Positions 17,168 through 25,922 are shown, counted from the first letter of the stretch. The stretch: DNA of 64,000 nt from Bordetella genomosp. 13 (GCF_007679965.1 NZ_VEHL01000014.1:62001-126000), one strand, 5' to 3'. Numbers and translations: made by a program. Notes: generated from the sequence alone by a model not told the origin.

Positions 17168-18214
17168 TCATCCTTGGCAGGATAGCACCACCCGCTGCAG
17201 CGCCGCGTGGGCGAACAGCTTGGCATTCAGGGGATGATTGGCCACCGCGCGCTGGGTGGACAGCCAGTGCGCCGTGTCGGCCAGGCGGGCCGGACGGGCG
17301 CGCGCGGCGGCGCGGCCCACGGCGTCGGCCAGCGCCGGAAAGTAGCGCACCGTCGCGCCGCAGCCTGCCAGCATCAGGTCGGCGTACAGGCGTTGCAGGG
17401 CGTCGATCCATTCGGGCGTGGGGACTTTTTCCAGGAACTCGGTCAGCGTGCCCACGTCGGGAGTCTTGCCCGCCGCCAGCGGCGTGACCAGCTGCCCCAG
17501 CCAGGCGGGGCACGGCTGGTCCTGCTGCTGTGACAGCCGCTGGGCCGCCAGCGGCGCGCCGCCGGCCGCGGCCAGCCATTCGCCGGCGGGCTTGACCCCC
17601 TGGTCGCTCAACCACTGCAGGGCCAGATCGGGCGCCGGCGCGGGCAGCGGCAGGCGCCGGCAGCGCGACACCAGGGTGGGCAGCAGCCGGTCGGGCGCGT
17701 CGGCCACCAGCAGGAACACGGTATTGGGAGGCGGCTCTTCCAGCACCTTCAGCAAGGCATTGGCCGAGATCACGTTCAGCGCCTGCGCCGGATACAGCAG
17801 CGCCACGCGCCAGCCGCCGCGGTGCGTGGCGGTGTTGAACCAGGATTCCAGCCCGCGGATCTGGTCGATGCGGATGTCCCTGGACGGCGCGCGCTTGGCG
17901 GTGCCCGAGGCCGGGGCCTCGGCCTCGTCGGATTCGGCCGTGGTATCGGCGCCCTCTTCCAGCGCCACGGCCTCGGGCCGGATGCGCCGCAGGTCGGGAT
18001 GGTTGCCGCCCGCCACCCAGGCACAGGCCGAGCAGCGGCCGCAGGCCAGCCCGCCTTCGGGCGATTCGCACAACAGGCTGGCGGCCGCGGCCGCCGCGAA
18101 CTGCAGCTTGCCGATACCGGCCACGCCATGGATCAGCCAGGCGTGGGCAAAGCGGTCGCGCTGGCCCAGCCAGGCACGCGCCTTTTCCAGGTGCCAAGGG
18201 GGAAACGCCGCCAT
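17168..18214 (-). CDS. holB: DNA polymerase III delta-prime subunit
   Basis: A 348-residue clamp-loader subunit. The Walker-A-like segment GVAGIGK (30-36) ends in Lys-Leu rather than Lys-Thr, as is usual for delta-prime, which does not hydrolyse ATP. A four-Cys zinc site is at 49, 58, 61 and 64 (CESPEGGLACGRCSAC), and the SRC motif appears as VSRCRR. An acidic linker at about 81-100 (EAVALEEGADTTAESDEAEA) enlarges the zinc-to-helix region compared with E. coli. Its ATG overlaps the tmk stop (TGATG), indicating coupling. Confidence 0.93.
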   Translation of the reverse strand: MAAFPPWHLEKARAWLGQRDRFAHAWLIHGVAGIGKLQFAAAAAASLLCESPEGGLACGRCSACAWVAGGNHPDLRRIRPEAVALEEGADTTAESDEAEAPASGTAKRAPSRDIRIDQIRGLESWFNTATHRGGWRVALLYPAQALNVISANALLKVLEEPPPNTVFLLVADAPDRLLPTLVSRCRRLPLPAPAPDLALQWLSDQGVKPAGEWLAAAGGAPLAAQRLSQQQDQPCPAWLGQLVTPLAAGKTPDVGTLTEFLEKVPTPEWIDALQRLYADLMLAGCGATVRYFPALADAVGRAAARARPARLADTAHWLSTQRAVANHPLNAKLFAHAALQRVVLSCQG

Positions 18215-18837
18215 CACGCCTGCTCCAGCAGCGGGCGCAGTTCGGCCTCGAGCTGCGCCCGCACGGCGTCCACCGGGCGGCTGCCGTCGATGACGCGCAC
18301 CCGGCCCGGCTGCGCCTGCGCGCGGGCGTGATACGCGGCGCGCACGCGCTCGAAGAAGGCGCCGGCCTCGCGTTCGAAGCGGTCGGGATCGCGGCTGGCG
18401 GCCAGGCGCTGGCGCGCCACCTCGGGCGGTACGTCGAACAGCCACGTGCGGTCGGGCTGCAGGCCGGGTTGCATCCATTGTTCCAGCGCGGCGACGCGCC
18501 CCGCGCCCAGCTCTCGGCCGCCCCCCTGGTAGGCGTAGGTGGCATCGGTGTAGCGGTCGCACACCACCCAGGTGCCGCTGGCCAGCGCCGGTTCGATGAC
18601 GGTGCGCACGTGTTCGCAGCGCCCCGCGAACATCAGCAGCGTTTCGGTTTCCAGGTGCATGGGTTCGTGCAGCACCAGCTCGCGCAGGCGCTCGCCCAGC
18701 GGCGTGCCGCCGGGTTCGCGCGTGGCCAGCACCGTGCGGCCCGACGCGCGGATCGCGTCGACCAGCCAGCCTGCGTGGGTGCTCTTGCCCGCGCCGTCCA
18801 CGCCTTCCAGCGTGATGAACAGACCGCGCGCCGTCAT
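18214..18837 (-). CDS. tmk: Thymidylate kinase
   Basis: A 207-residue kinase phosphorylating dTMP to dTDP. The P-loop is GVDGAGKST (12-20). TREPGGTPLGERLRELVL is the TMP-binding DRE-like region, CDRYTDATYAYQGGGRELG is the substrate loop, and a LID region with arginines follows (ARQRLAASRDPDRFERE). Full family length. It lies between mltG and holB as in many proteobacteria: 31 bases separate it from the mltG stop, and its own stop overlaps the holB start. Confidence 0.96.
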   Translation of the reverse strand: MTARGLFITLEGVDGAGKSTHAGWLVDAIRASGRTVLATREPGGTPLGERLRELVLHEPMHLETETLLMFAGRCEHVRTVIEPALASGTWVVCDRYTDATYAYQGGGRELGAGRVAALEQWMQPGLQPDRTWLFDVPPEVARQRLAASRDPDRFEREAGAFFERVRAAYHARAQAQPGRVRVIDGSRPVDAVRAQLEAELRPLLEQA

Positions 18838-18868
18838 GCCCCGGCCCTCGGGGCCGTATGCGGGAAAC

Positions 18869-19885
18869 TCATTTCTGCCCTTGTCCCAGGATGTAGCGCG
18901 ACACGTTGCGGTTGTGCTCGTTCAGGTTGCGCGAGAACTCGCTGGTGCCGTTGCCGCGCGAGACGAAATAGAAGTAGTCGTGCGACTCGGGATGCATGGC
19001 CGCCTGCAGCGCCGCGCGGCCCGAGGCGGCGATGGGCGTGGGCGGCAATCCCGGCCGCGTGTAAGTGTTCCACGGCGTGTCGGTCTGCAGGTCGCGCTTG
19101 CGGATGCGGCCGTCGTAGGCCGCGCCCATGCCGTAGATGACGGATGGATCGGTCTGCAGCAACATGCCGCGGCGCAGCCGGTTGACGAACACGCCGCTGA
19201 TGCGGGCCCGGTCGGCGCCATCGCCGGTTTCCTTCTCGATGATCGAGGCCAGGATCAACGCCTCGTAGGGCGTGGCCAGCGGCAGGTCTGCCGCGCGGCC
19301 CGCCCAGGCCTTCTGCAGCACCTGCTCGCCCGCCTGGTAGGCCCGCCGCAGGATGTCGAAATCGCTGCTGCCGGGCGTGAAGACGTAGGTGTCCGGGAAG
19401 AACATGCCCTCCGGATGCGCGATGGTGGCGCCCAGGCGCTGCATCAGGTCCTCGTCGGTGACGCCGTCCAGGGTCTGCTTGACGTCCGGGTTGTTGCGCA
19501 GCGCATCGCGCATCTGCCGGAACGTCCAGCCCTCGACGAAGGTGATCTGGCGCTGGGACATGTCGCCGCGCGCCATGCGCTGCAGCAGCAGCCAGGGGCT
19601 GTCGCCCTGCGTGGCCTCGTAGCCGCCCGCCTTGATGAGCTTGTCCTGCTCGGTCAGGCGCGCCATCCAGATGAAGCCGTCTTCCCAGACCGGAATGCCG
19701 GCCTGGGCAAGGGTGCGCGCGACCGCGCGCGGCGTGCTGCCGGGCTGCACGACGAAATCGACCCGTTCGGCGGCCAATGGCACCGGCTGGTTGGCCCAGC
19801 GCCAGGCCAGGCCGACGGCGACGGCCGCCGCCAGGAAGGCCAGCAGCACGAACATCAGGAAGAGGTAGCGGAAGCGGATTCTCAT
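18869..19885 (-). CDS. mltG: Endolytic murein transglycosylase MltG (YceG)
   Basis: A 338-residue inner-membrane protein. One N-terminal transmembrane helix (YLFLMFVLLAFLAAAVAVGL) is followed by a LysM-like subdomain (VVQPGSTPRAVARTLAQAGI). The YceG catalytic domain then has ILASIIEKETG, with the catalytic Glu at about 217, and DPSVIYGMG. MltG cuts nascent peptidoglycan strands and is thought to end their elongation. It starts the mltG-tmk-holB-tatD run on the minus strand. It is divergent from ygfZ, with 153 bases between the two starts. Confidence 0.95.
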   Translation of the reverse strand: MRIRFRYLFLMFVLLAFLAAAVAVGLAWRWANQPVPLAAERVDFVVQPGSTPRAVARTLAQAGIPVWEDGFIWMARLTEQDKLIKAGGYEATQGDSPWLLLQRMARGDMSQRQITFVEGWTFRQMRDALRNNPDVKQTLDGVTDEDLMQRLGATIAHPEGMFFPDTYVFTPGSSDFDILRRAYQAGEQVLQKAWAGRAADLPLATPYEALILASIIEKETGDGADRARISGVFVNRLRRGMLLQTDPSVIYGMGAAYDGRIRKRDLQTDTPWNTYTRPGLPPTPIAASGRAALQAAMHPESHDYFYFVSRGNGTSEFSRNLNEHNRNVSRYILGQGQK

Positions 19886-20038
19886 GAGTGGGGTGAAGTG
19901 TAATGGATAGGCGCGGCGCCCGGCCCGCGCGGCACCCCTGATATCCGCGCGGACATAGGCCGTCCGGCCGCCGCGCGCGGCGTATCATGGAAGTTTGTCG
20001 CCAGCCGCGGACGGCGCCGCCGTTCGCCCAATGCCACC

Positions 20039-21043
20039 ATGCATGCTTTCTACGATTCGATTCCGCTGGGTGCCGAAGGTTCGCCGTTGTGCGCGCCGCT
20101 GCCCGGCTTCCGCGTCCTGGCCGCCGCCGGCGACGACGCGCTGGCTTTCCTGCACGGCCAGTTGACGCAGGACGTGACCGGCCTGCCCACCGACGCCGCG
20201 CGCCTGGCCGGCTACTGCACCGCCAAGGGCCGCCTGCTGGCCACGCTGGTCATGTGGCGCGCCGCCGAGGCCGCCGAGAACGACGCCCGGCTGTACGCGC
20301 TGGTGCGCGCCGACCTGGCCGATGCGCTGCTCAAGCGCCTGTCCATGTTCGTGCTGCGGGCCAAGGCCAAGCTGTCCATCGCGCCGCTGCAGGCCGCCGG
20401 CGTGCAGTGCGAGGCCGAGCAGGTGCCCGCCTTGCAGGCCGCCGCCGGCGGCGACCTGCCGCAAACGGCCTGGCAGCGCACGGAGCTGCCCACCGGCACC
20501 TGGATTTGCGCCCCCGCCTCGGCGGGCGCTGGCCCGCGCTGGTGGTGGATCGCCACCGACGCCCAGTTGCAGCAGGCGGGCGCACTGGCCCGGCTGCTGG
20601 CCCGCGCCGAGCCCGAGCTATGGCAGGCGGCCGATCTGGCCGCGGGCCTGCCGTGGATCGGCAGCGCCACGCAGGATCTGTTCATTCCGCAGACGGTCAA
20701 CCTGGAACTGGCCGGCGGCGTCAGCTTCACCAAGGGCTGCTATCCGGGCCAGGAAGTGGTGGCGCGCAGCCACTATCGCGGCACGGTCAAGCGGCGCATG
20801 GCCTACGGCCAGCTGCAGGGCGACGCCGCCACGGCGCAGTTGGCCGGCGCCGACGTCTACGACGCCGCGCAGCCCGGGGAACCCTGCGGCCGGGTGGTGG
20901 ATGCCACGGGCCACGCGGGCGTGTCGCTGCTGTTCGAGACCACCCTGGCGTCGTTGCCCGACGGCGATTTGCGCCTGGGCGCGCCGGACGGGCCGCGCAT
21001 CGCGGTGGTGCCGCTGCCGTATGCATTGACGGCGAAGGACTGA
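20039..21043 (+). CDS. ygfZ: Folate-binding protein YgfZ/GcvT-like
   Basis: A 334-residue relative of GcvT. FLHGQLTQDVTGL is the N-terminal folate-pocket segment and KGCYPGQEVVAR is the YgfZ signature with its conserved Cys. YgfZ uses tetrahydrofolate to help repair or maturation of certain Fe-S enzymes such as MiaB. The C-terminal barrel domain (GRVVDATGHAGVSLLFETTLA) is complete. The divergent arrangement with mltG is common in betaproteobacteria. An ATG at 20031 is out of frame; the start at 20039 fits the family N-terminus. Confidence 0.92.
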   Translation: MHAFYDSIPLGAEGSPLCAPLPGFRVLAAAGDDALAFLHGQLTQDVTGLPTDAARLAGYCTAKGRLLATLVMWRAAEAAENDARLYALVRADLADALLKRLSMFVLRAKAKLSIAPLQAAGVQCEAEQVPALQAAAGGDLPQTAWQRTELPTGTWICAPASAGAGPRWWWIATDAQLQQAGALARLLARAEPELWQAADLAAGLPWIGSATQDLFIPQTVNLELAGGVSFTKGCYPGQEVVARSHYRGTVKRRMAYGQLQGDAATAQLAGADVYDAAQPGEPCGRVVDATGHAGVSLLFETTLASLPDGDLRLGAPDGPRIAVVPLPYALTAKD

Positions 21044-21235
21044 GCGGGCGGCGTTATCGGGATGGGTGCGGCTGCGGGCTGTTGGAAGACCATCCCGCGT
21101 CACCTGCGCCGGTGTCGCCGCCTGCGAGCCGCGTCTCGGTTTCGTGGCGCAGCGCCGGAAAGGTAGTGCCGGTTGCCCAACCAGCGCGGGCCTGTCATCG
21201 CGCCACGCCGCCCTCAAGCCGGCCGACCCGCCCTT
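21044..21235. other. Intergenic region between convergent ygfZ and VIT1-type gene
   Basis: About 190 bases with no credible gene. I see no strong terminator hairpin followed by T residues, and no repeat. Confidence 0.5.
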
Positions 21236-21943
21236 CTACACCGCCACACCAAACAACGCGCCCACGCCGGCCGTCAGCCCGATCGCCAGCGCGCCCAGCA
21301 GCATCACCCGCGCGCTGGCCCGCCCCATGGGCGCGCCGCCGGCCCGTGCCGACACCGCGCCCAGCACCCCAAGGCTCGCCACCGACGCCAGCGTCACGGC
21401 GACTATCACGTGCGGCAGCGGCGCCACGGCGGACACCGCCAGCGGCAGGGCCGCGCCGACCGCGAACGAACACGCCGACGCCACCGCGGCCTGCACCGGC
21501 CGGGCGCGATGGAGCAAGGAAATGCCCAATTCGTCGCGCGCATGCGCGTCCAGGGCGTCGTGCTGCGTCAGTTGGCGGGCCACCTGCGCGGCCAGCTCCC
21601 GGTCGAGTCCGCGCGCCACGTAGATGCCGATCAGTTCCTCGAGTTCCTGCGCCGCGTTGCCGCGCAGCGAACGCATTTCCAGTTGCAGGTCGGCGGCCTC
21701 GGTGTCGGCCTGGCTGCGCACCGATACGTACTCGCCGGCCGCCATCGACAGCGATCCGGCCACCAGCCCCGCCAGGCCCGCGGCAAGAATGGCCGCGTGG
21801 CTGGTCTGCGCCGCCGCCACGCCCGCGATCAGGCTGGCGGTGGACACGATGCCGTCGTTGGCGCCAAGCACGGCGGCGCGCAGCCAGCCGATGCGGAAGA
21901 TGCGATGGTGTTCTGCGGTGGGCATCGTGGTAGCGCCCGGCAT
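21236..21943 (-). CDS. VIT1/CCC1 family transporter (iron/manganese)
   Basis: A 235-residue inner-membrane protein. It has the VIT motif LRAAVLGANDGIVSTASLIAGVAAAQ in the first helix. A second helix pair, AGSLSMAAGEYVSVRSQADTE, carries the conserved metal-facing Met/Glu residues. A cytoplasmic acidic helix (EELIGIYVARGLDRELAAQVARQLT) and three more helices follow. This is the layout of the vacuolar iron transporter family; bacterial members are thought to remove Fe2+/Mn2+ from the cytoplasm. The start at 21943 (MPGATTMPTAEHHR) is chosen. ATG at 21925 is equally possible, and a longer frame to 22030 is not membrane-like. Confidence 0.85.
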   Translation of the reverse strand: MPGATTMPTAEHHRIFRIGWLRAAVLGANDGIVSTASLIAGVAAAQTSHAAILAAGLAGLVAGSLSMAAGEYVSVRSQADTEAADLQLEMRSLRGNAAQELEELIGIYVARGLDRELAAQVARQLTQHDALDAHARDELGISLLHRARPVQAAVASACSFAVGAALPLAVSAVAPLPHVIVAVTLASVASLGVLGAVSARAGGAPMGRASARVMLLGALAIGLTAGVGALFGVAV

Positions 21944-22055
21944 CCGTGCCGATCGGCGCGTGGGGAGTATAAGCCCGGCCGAAGCGCGCCCGGGCGCGGG
22001 CCGCGATGACGGCACGTGGCGCCGAGGCAATGCCCGGCGCAGCGTGTGACGACGC

Positions 22056-22493
22056 CTACCGCGGCGCGACCCGCACCGTCGTCATCAGTCCCACCACGCA
22101 CAGCGTGGCCTTCCCATCCCGCCAGGCATGCACTTCCGCCTGGCAGACGGTCAGGCGGCGGCCGGGCTTGAGCACGGTACCGGTGGCGACGTAGTGATCG
22201 CCCGACGCCGGCGCCAGGAAGTTCATCTTGAACTCCGAGGTCAGCACGTCCTCGCCGGGCGCGAACAGGCTCAACGCGGCATAGCCGCCCGCGCTGTCGG
22301 CGATGGTGGTGGAGATGCCCGCGTGCAGGAAGCCGTTCTGCTGCGACAGGTCGGCGCGGTGCGCCAGGCGGATCTCGACCTTGCCCGGTGCCGCCACGCG
22401 CAGTTGCGCGCCCAGCAGTGCCATCACGCCCTGGCGGGCGAAGCTGGCCTGCACGCGCGCGGCCAGCGCCTCCGGAACCGCCGCGGCGTCCAT
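22056..22493 (-). CDS. PaaI-type hotdog-fold thioesterase
   Basis: A 145-residue single hotdog domain. NGFLHAGISTTIADSAGGYAAL has the conserved HAG and the acidic residue (Asp) of the PaaI-type active site, and FKMNFLAPASGDHYVATGTVLKPGRRLTVCQAEVH is typical. It should hydrolyse an acyl-CoA thioester. Its ATG overlaps the stop of mmsB (TGATG), so it is translationally coupled to the valine pathway genes. A role in releasing CoA from a stalled intermediate would fit, though the substrate is not known. Confidence 0.88.
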   Translation of the reverse strand: MDAAAVPEALAARVQASFARQGVMALLGAQLRVAAPGKVEIRLAHRADLSQQNGFLHAGISTTIADSAGGYAALSLFAPGEDVLTSEFKMNFLAPASGDHYVATGTVLKPGRRLTVCQAEVHAWRDGKATLCVVGLMTTVRVAPR

Positions 22494-23383
22494 CAGCGAG
22501 GCTTCTGCGTGTACAGGCGCACGATGCTGGAGAAATCCAGCGCGCCGCTGCCGCCCTGGCTGTGCAGCGCGTACAGGTTGCGCGCCAGTTCGCCCAGCGG
22601 GGTGGCCGCGCGCGCGGACAGCGCCGCCTCGGCTGCCAGGCCCAGGTCCTTCAGCATCAGGTCCGTGCCGAAGCCGCCCGCGTAGTCCTTGGAGGCCGGC
22701 GCGTGCGCCATCACCTCGGGCCAGGGGTTGTACAGCTCGGTGGCCCAGTTGCGCCCGGAGCTCTTGGCGATGATGTCGGAAAGCACCTTCGGGTCGAGCC
22801 CATTGGCCACCCCCAGCGCCAACGCCTCGGAGGTGCCCGCCATCAGGATGCCCAGCAGCATGTTGTTGCAGATCTTGGCCACCTGGCCGGCGCCCGACGG
22901 GCCGGCGTGGAAGATGTTCTTGCCCATCTGCTCCAGCACCGGGCGGCCGCGGGCCAGCGCGTCCTCGGAGCCGCCCACGATGAAGGTCAGCGTGCCCGCC
23001 ACCGCGCCGCCCGTGCCGCCCGATACCGGCGCATCCAGCATGTCCAGTCCGCGGGCCCGCGCGGCGGCCGCCACCTTGCGCGCGGCGTCGGGCGCGATGG
23101 TGCTGCAATCGATGACCAGCGTCGGCGGCTGGACGTGCGCCAGCAGGTCCTCGCCCAGGTACAGGCCTTCGACATGCCTGCTGGCGGGCAGCATGGTGAT
23201 GACGATGTCGGCGCCGGCCACCGCCTCGGTCGCCGAGGCCGCGGCGCGCGCGCCGGCGTCGGTGAGCATGCGCACGGCGGCGGGGACCAGGTCGAATACC
23301 GTGAGCGCGTGGCCGGCCTTGACCAGGTTCTGCGCCATCGGCGCGCCCATGTTGCCCAGTCCGATGAAAGCGATATTGCTCAT
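22493..23383 (-). CDS. mmsB: 3-Hydroxyisobutyrate dehydrogenase
   Basis: A 296-residue beta-hydroxyacid dehydrogenase. The NAD-binding GLGNMG is at 8-13, DAPVSGGTGGA substrate loop at about 118-127, and GAGQVAKICNN with catalytic Lys170. The N-terminus MSNIAFIGLGNMGAPMAQNL is that of MmsB. It oxidises 3-hydroxyisobutyrate to methylmalonate semialdehyde in valine breakdown, which fits the two genes upstream (acyl-CoA dehydrogenase and 3-hydroxyisobutyryl-CoA hydrolase). The usual next enzyme, MmsA, is not in the window. AGGAG-like GAGGAGAC lies upstream of the ATG. Confidence 0.93.
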   Translation of the reverse strand: MSNIAFIGLGNMGAPMAQNLVKAGHALTVFDLVPAAVRMLTDAGARAAASATEAVAGADIVITMLPASRHVEGLYLGEDLLAHVQPPTLVIDCSTIAPDAARKVAAAARARGLDMLDAPVSGGTGGAVAGTLTFIVGGSEDALARGRPVLEQMGKNIFHAGPSGAGQVAKICNNMLLGILMAGTSEALALGVANGLDPKVLSDIIAKSSGRNWATELYNPWPEVMAHAPASKDYAGGFGTDLMLKDLGLAAEAALSARAATPLGELARNLYALHSQGGSGALDFSSIVRLYTQKPR

Positions 23384-23514
23384 AGTGCGTGTCTCCTCGT
23401 GTTTTATTGACCGGCGGACTGCCTGCCGCGCCGCCGTGCCTCGTCGAGACACGAATGCGCGCCGATCGCGGCGCCGGGCTTCTGGTGGAAAACGTCTTGC
23501 GCGACGGGCGGCCG

Positions 23515-24678
23515 TCAGGCGGCGCGGCCCAGGTCCTCCAGCGGATGCGGCTGGTCGTTCGGCCAGGGTTCCTGGAAGAACTGCTGCACCCAGGTGGAAT
23601 TGGCCTCGGCCAGCGTGGCCGGGTTCCATTTCGGGGTTTTGTCCTTGTCGATCAGCAGCGCGCGGATGCCCTCGGCCAGGTCGCCGTGAGCCGTGCAGGC
23701 CAGCGCCGCCACGTATTCGATACGGAACACGTCGTCCAGCGACCGCAGCTTGGTGTGCTGCTGCAGCGCGTACGCCAGCCGCGCCGAGCCGGGCGAACCG
23801 GCCAGCATGGTCTTGGCGGCGCGCGCCAGCCAGGGATCGTCGTGGTTCTTCAGCTCGGCCAGCTCTTCGTAGATGGTTTCCAGCTTCAGTTCGCCGCAGA
23901 TGCTGTTGATCAGGAAGGAGTGCTGGCGCAGCGGGCCGGGTTCGAGCGGCTCGACGGGCTCGTGCGCCAGCAGCACCTGGCGCAGCAGGCCGTCGTTGAT
24001 CGAGCGCGGCGCCAGGCCGCCCTGGTTGGGGCCGCCCGCCCAGGGCTGGTGCAGCAAGGCCTCGCAGAAGCGCGGCCAGTCGGCCGGATCGAGGCGGAAG
24101 TCGGCCATGCCGGCGAAGAAGGCGTCGGAGGTGTTCAGCTGCGCGCCGGTCAGCGCCAGGAACAATCCCACCCGGCCCGGCATGCGGTTCAGCATCCAGC
24201 TCGCGCCCACGTCGGGGAACAGGCCGATGCTGATCTCGGGCATGGCCACGCGCGCGTCGGTGCTCAGCACGCGGTGGCTGGCGCCCATCATCAGGCCCAC
24301 GCCGCCGCCCATGACGATGCCGCGGCCCCAGCACAGCAGGGGCTTGGGATAGTGATGGATCAGGAAGTCCAGCCGGTACTCGTGCTCGAAGAACGTGCGC
24401 GCGTGGACGTTGGCCCAGGCGCCCTGCCCCGCATGCTCGCGCATGCTGCGATACAGGCCATGCAGGTCGCCGCCCGCGCAGAACGCCTTTTCGCCGGCCC
24501 CTTGCAGGATGACCAGCGCGACCGAGCTGTCGGCCGCCCAGGCGCGCAATTGGGTGTCCAGCAGGTCGACCATCTCGAGCGACAGGCCGTTGAGCGTCTG
24601 CGGCGAATTCAGCGTGGCCACGCCCAGGCGCATGCCGGTATCGGTAAAGCGTTCCTCGAACAGCACGGGCACATTCAT
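23515..24678 (-). CDS. 3-Hydroxyisobutyryl-CoA hydrolase (enoyl-CoA hydratase/isomerase family)
   Basis: A 387-residue crotonase-fold enzyme of the long HIBCH type, not a 260-residue enoyl-CoA hydratase. Oxyanion-hole blocks are ILQGAGEKAFCAGGDLHGLY and GRGIVMGGGVGLMMGASHRV. MPEISIGLFPDVGASWMLNR carries the family's catalytic Glu/Asp, and the C-terminal extension has NPATLAEANSTWVQQFF. It releases CoA from 3-hydroxyisobutyryl-CoA in the valine pathway. Its ATG overlaps the upstream acyl-CoA dehydrogenase stop by four bases (ATGA), and the next gene, mmsB, takes its product. Confidence 0.93.
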   Translation of the reverse strand: MNVPVLFEERFTDTGMRLGVATLNSPQTLNGLSLEMVDLLDTQLRAWAADSSVALVILQGAGEKAFCAGGDLHGLYRSMREHAGQGAWANVHARTFFEHEYRLDFLIHHYPKPLLCWGRGIVMGGGVGLMMGASHRVLSTDARVAMPEISIGLFPDVGASWMLNRMPGRVGLFLALTGAQLNTSDAFFAGMADFRLDPADWPRFCEALLHQPWAGGPNQGGLAPRSINDGLLRQVLLAHEPVEPLEPGPLRQHSFLINSICGELKLETIYEELAELKNHDDPWLARAAKTMLAGSPGSARLAYALQQHTKLRSLDDVFRIEYVAALACTAHGDLAEGIRALLIDKDKTPKWNPATLAEANSTWVQQFFQEPWPNDQPHPLEDLGRAA

Positions 24679-25829
24679 CTGATGTCGACTCCTTTGTCCA
24701 GCAATTGGCGGGCCACGATCACTCGCATGATCTCGTTGGTACCCTCGAGTATTTGATGTACGCGAGTATCGCGCACCAGCCGCTCCAGCGGATAGTCGCG
24801 CAGGTAACCATATCCGCCATGCAGCTGTTGCGCATCCAGGCAGATCTGGAAGCCCATGTCGGTGGCGAAGCGCTTGGCCATCGCGCAGTAGGTGGTGGCG
24901 TCTGGCGACCCGCCATCCAGCTTGCAGGCGGCCAGGCGCACCATCTGGCGCGCGGCCACCAGGTGCGTGGCCATGTCGGCCAGCTTGAACTGCAGCGCCT
25001 GGAACTCGGCCAGGCGGCGCCCGAACTGGCTGCGTTCGTCCATGTAGCGGCGTGCGGCGTCCAGCGCGCCCTGCGCCGCGCCCACCGAGCAGGTGCCGAT
25101 GTTGATGCGGCCGCCGTCCAGGCCTTTCATGGCGATCTTGAAGCCCTCGCCCTCGGCGCCCAGCAGGTTGCCGGCGGGCACGCGCACGTTCTCGAACGTG
25201 ATGGGACGGGTGGACTGGCTGTTCCAGCCCATTTTCCTTTCCTTGCGGCCGTAGCCGATGCCGGCGGCGTCGGCCGGCACCGCGAAGGCGCTGACGCCGC
25301 CCGCGCCTGCCCCGCCCGTGCGCGCCATGACCACCAGCAGGTCGGTGTCGCCGCCGCCCGAGATGAAGGCCTTGGCACCGTTGATCAGGTAATCCCCGCC
25401 GTCGCGCTCGGCCCGGGTGGACAGCGAACCGGCATCGGAGCCGGCGCCCGGCTCGGTCAGGCAATAGGACGCCAGCTTCTGGCCGCTGGCCAGCAGCGGG
25501 CCCCATTCGGCGCGCAGCCCGGGCTGCCCCCACTGCCCGACCATCCAGGTGGCCATGTTGTGGATGGTGAGGAAAGCCGTGGTGGAGGGATCGACCGCCG
25601 CCATCTCCTCGAACACCAGCGTGGCGTCGAGCCGCGGCAGCCCCAGGCCGCCGATCTCTTCGCTGGCGTAGATGGCGCAGAAGCCCATTTCGCCGGCGCG
25701 CGCGAAGGCTTCGCGCGGAAAGATGCCTTCCTCGTCCCATTGGGCCGCATGGGGCGCCAGTTCGCCCTGGGCATAGTCGCGCGCCGCCTGTGCGAAGGCA
25801 CGCTGCTCGTCGGTCAGTTCGAGGTCCAC
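24675..25829 (-). CDS. Acyl-CoA dehydrogenase, probably isobutyryl-CoA dehydrogenase
   Basis: A 384-residue flavoenzyme. ACAD features are SYCLTEPGAGSDAGSL for FAD/substrate binding, LQFKLADMATHLVAAR, LHGGYGYLRDYPLERLVRD, and catalytic Glu362 in ILEGTNEIMR. GLDGGRINIGTCSVGAAQ and KERKMGWNSQSTRP closely resemble mammalian ACAD8, so isobutyryl-CoA is the likely substrate, giving methacrylyl-CoA. The context (HIBCH, MmsB) agrees. The start is GTG at 25829, with GGAG upstream. It is the first gene of the valine group and is preceded by a strong palindrome. Confidence 0.92.
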   Translation of the reverse strand: MDLELTDEQRAFAQAARDYAQGELAPHAAQWDEEGIFPREAFARAGEMGFCAIYASEEIGGLGLPRLDATLVFEEMAAVDPSTTAFLTIHNMATWMVGQWGQPGLRAEWGPLLASGQKLASYCLTEPGAGSDAGSLSTRAERDGGDYLINGAKAFISGGGDTDLLVVMARTGGAGAGGVSAFAVPADAAGIGYGRKERKMGWNSQSTRPITFENVRVPAGNLLGAEGEGFKIAMKGLDGGRINIGTCSVGAAQGALDAARRYMDERSQFGRRLAEFQALQFKLADMATHLVAARQMVRLAACKLDGGSPDATTYCAMAKRFATDMGFQICLDAQQLHGGYGYLRDYPLERLVRDTRVHQILEGTNEIMRVIVARQLLDKGVDIR

Positions 25830-25900
25830 GGAAGGTCTCCAGAGATCGTCATGGTCTTATGGGGATGCGACCGTGTCGTGAACACGCGCGGCCGCTCGAC

Positions 25901-25922
25901 GTGACGTTGACGTAAACGTCAC
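25901..25922. promoter_or_regulatory. LiuR-like palindromic operator upstream of valine catabolic genes
   Basis: GTGACGTT-N6-AACGTCAC is a perfect 8-bp-arm dyad about 70-90 bases upstream of the acyl-CoA dehydrogenase start. Inside it, TTGACGTAAACGTCAC (25907-25922) resembles the ACGT-x-AACGT core that I recall for MerR-family LiuR sites upstream of branched-chain amino-acid catabolic genes. No liuR gene is in the window. Confidence 0.55.

Noticed and set aside
18090..18130. HolB as a damaged ATPase because the P-loop is degenerate
   Set aside because: Delta-prime subunits normally have a non-functional P-loop.
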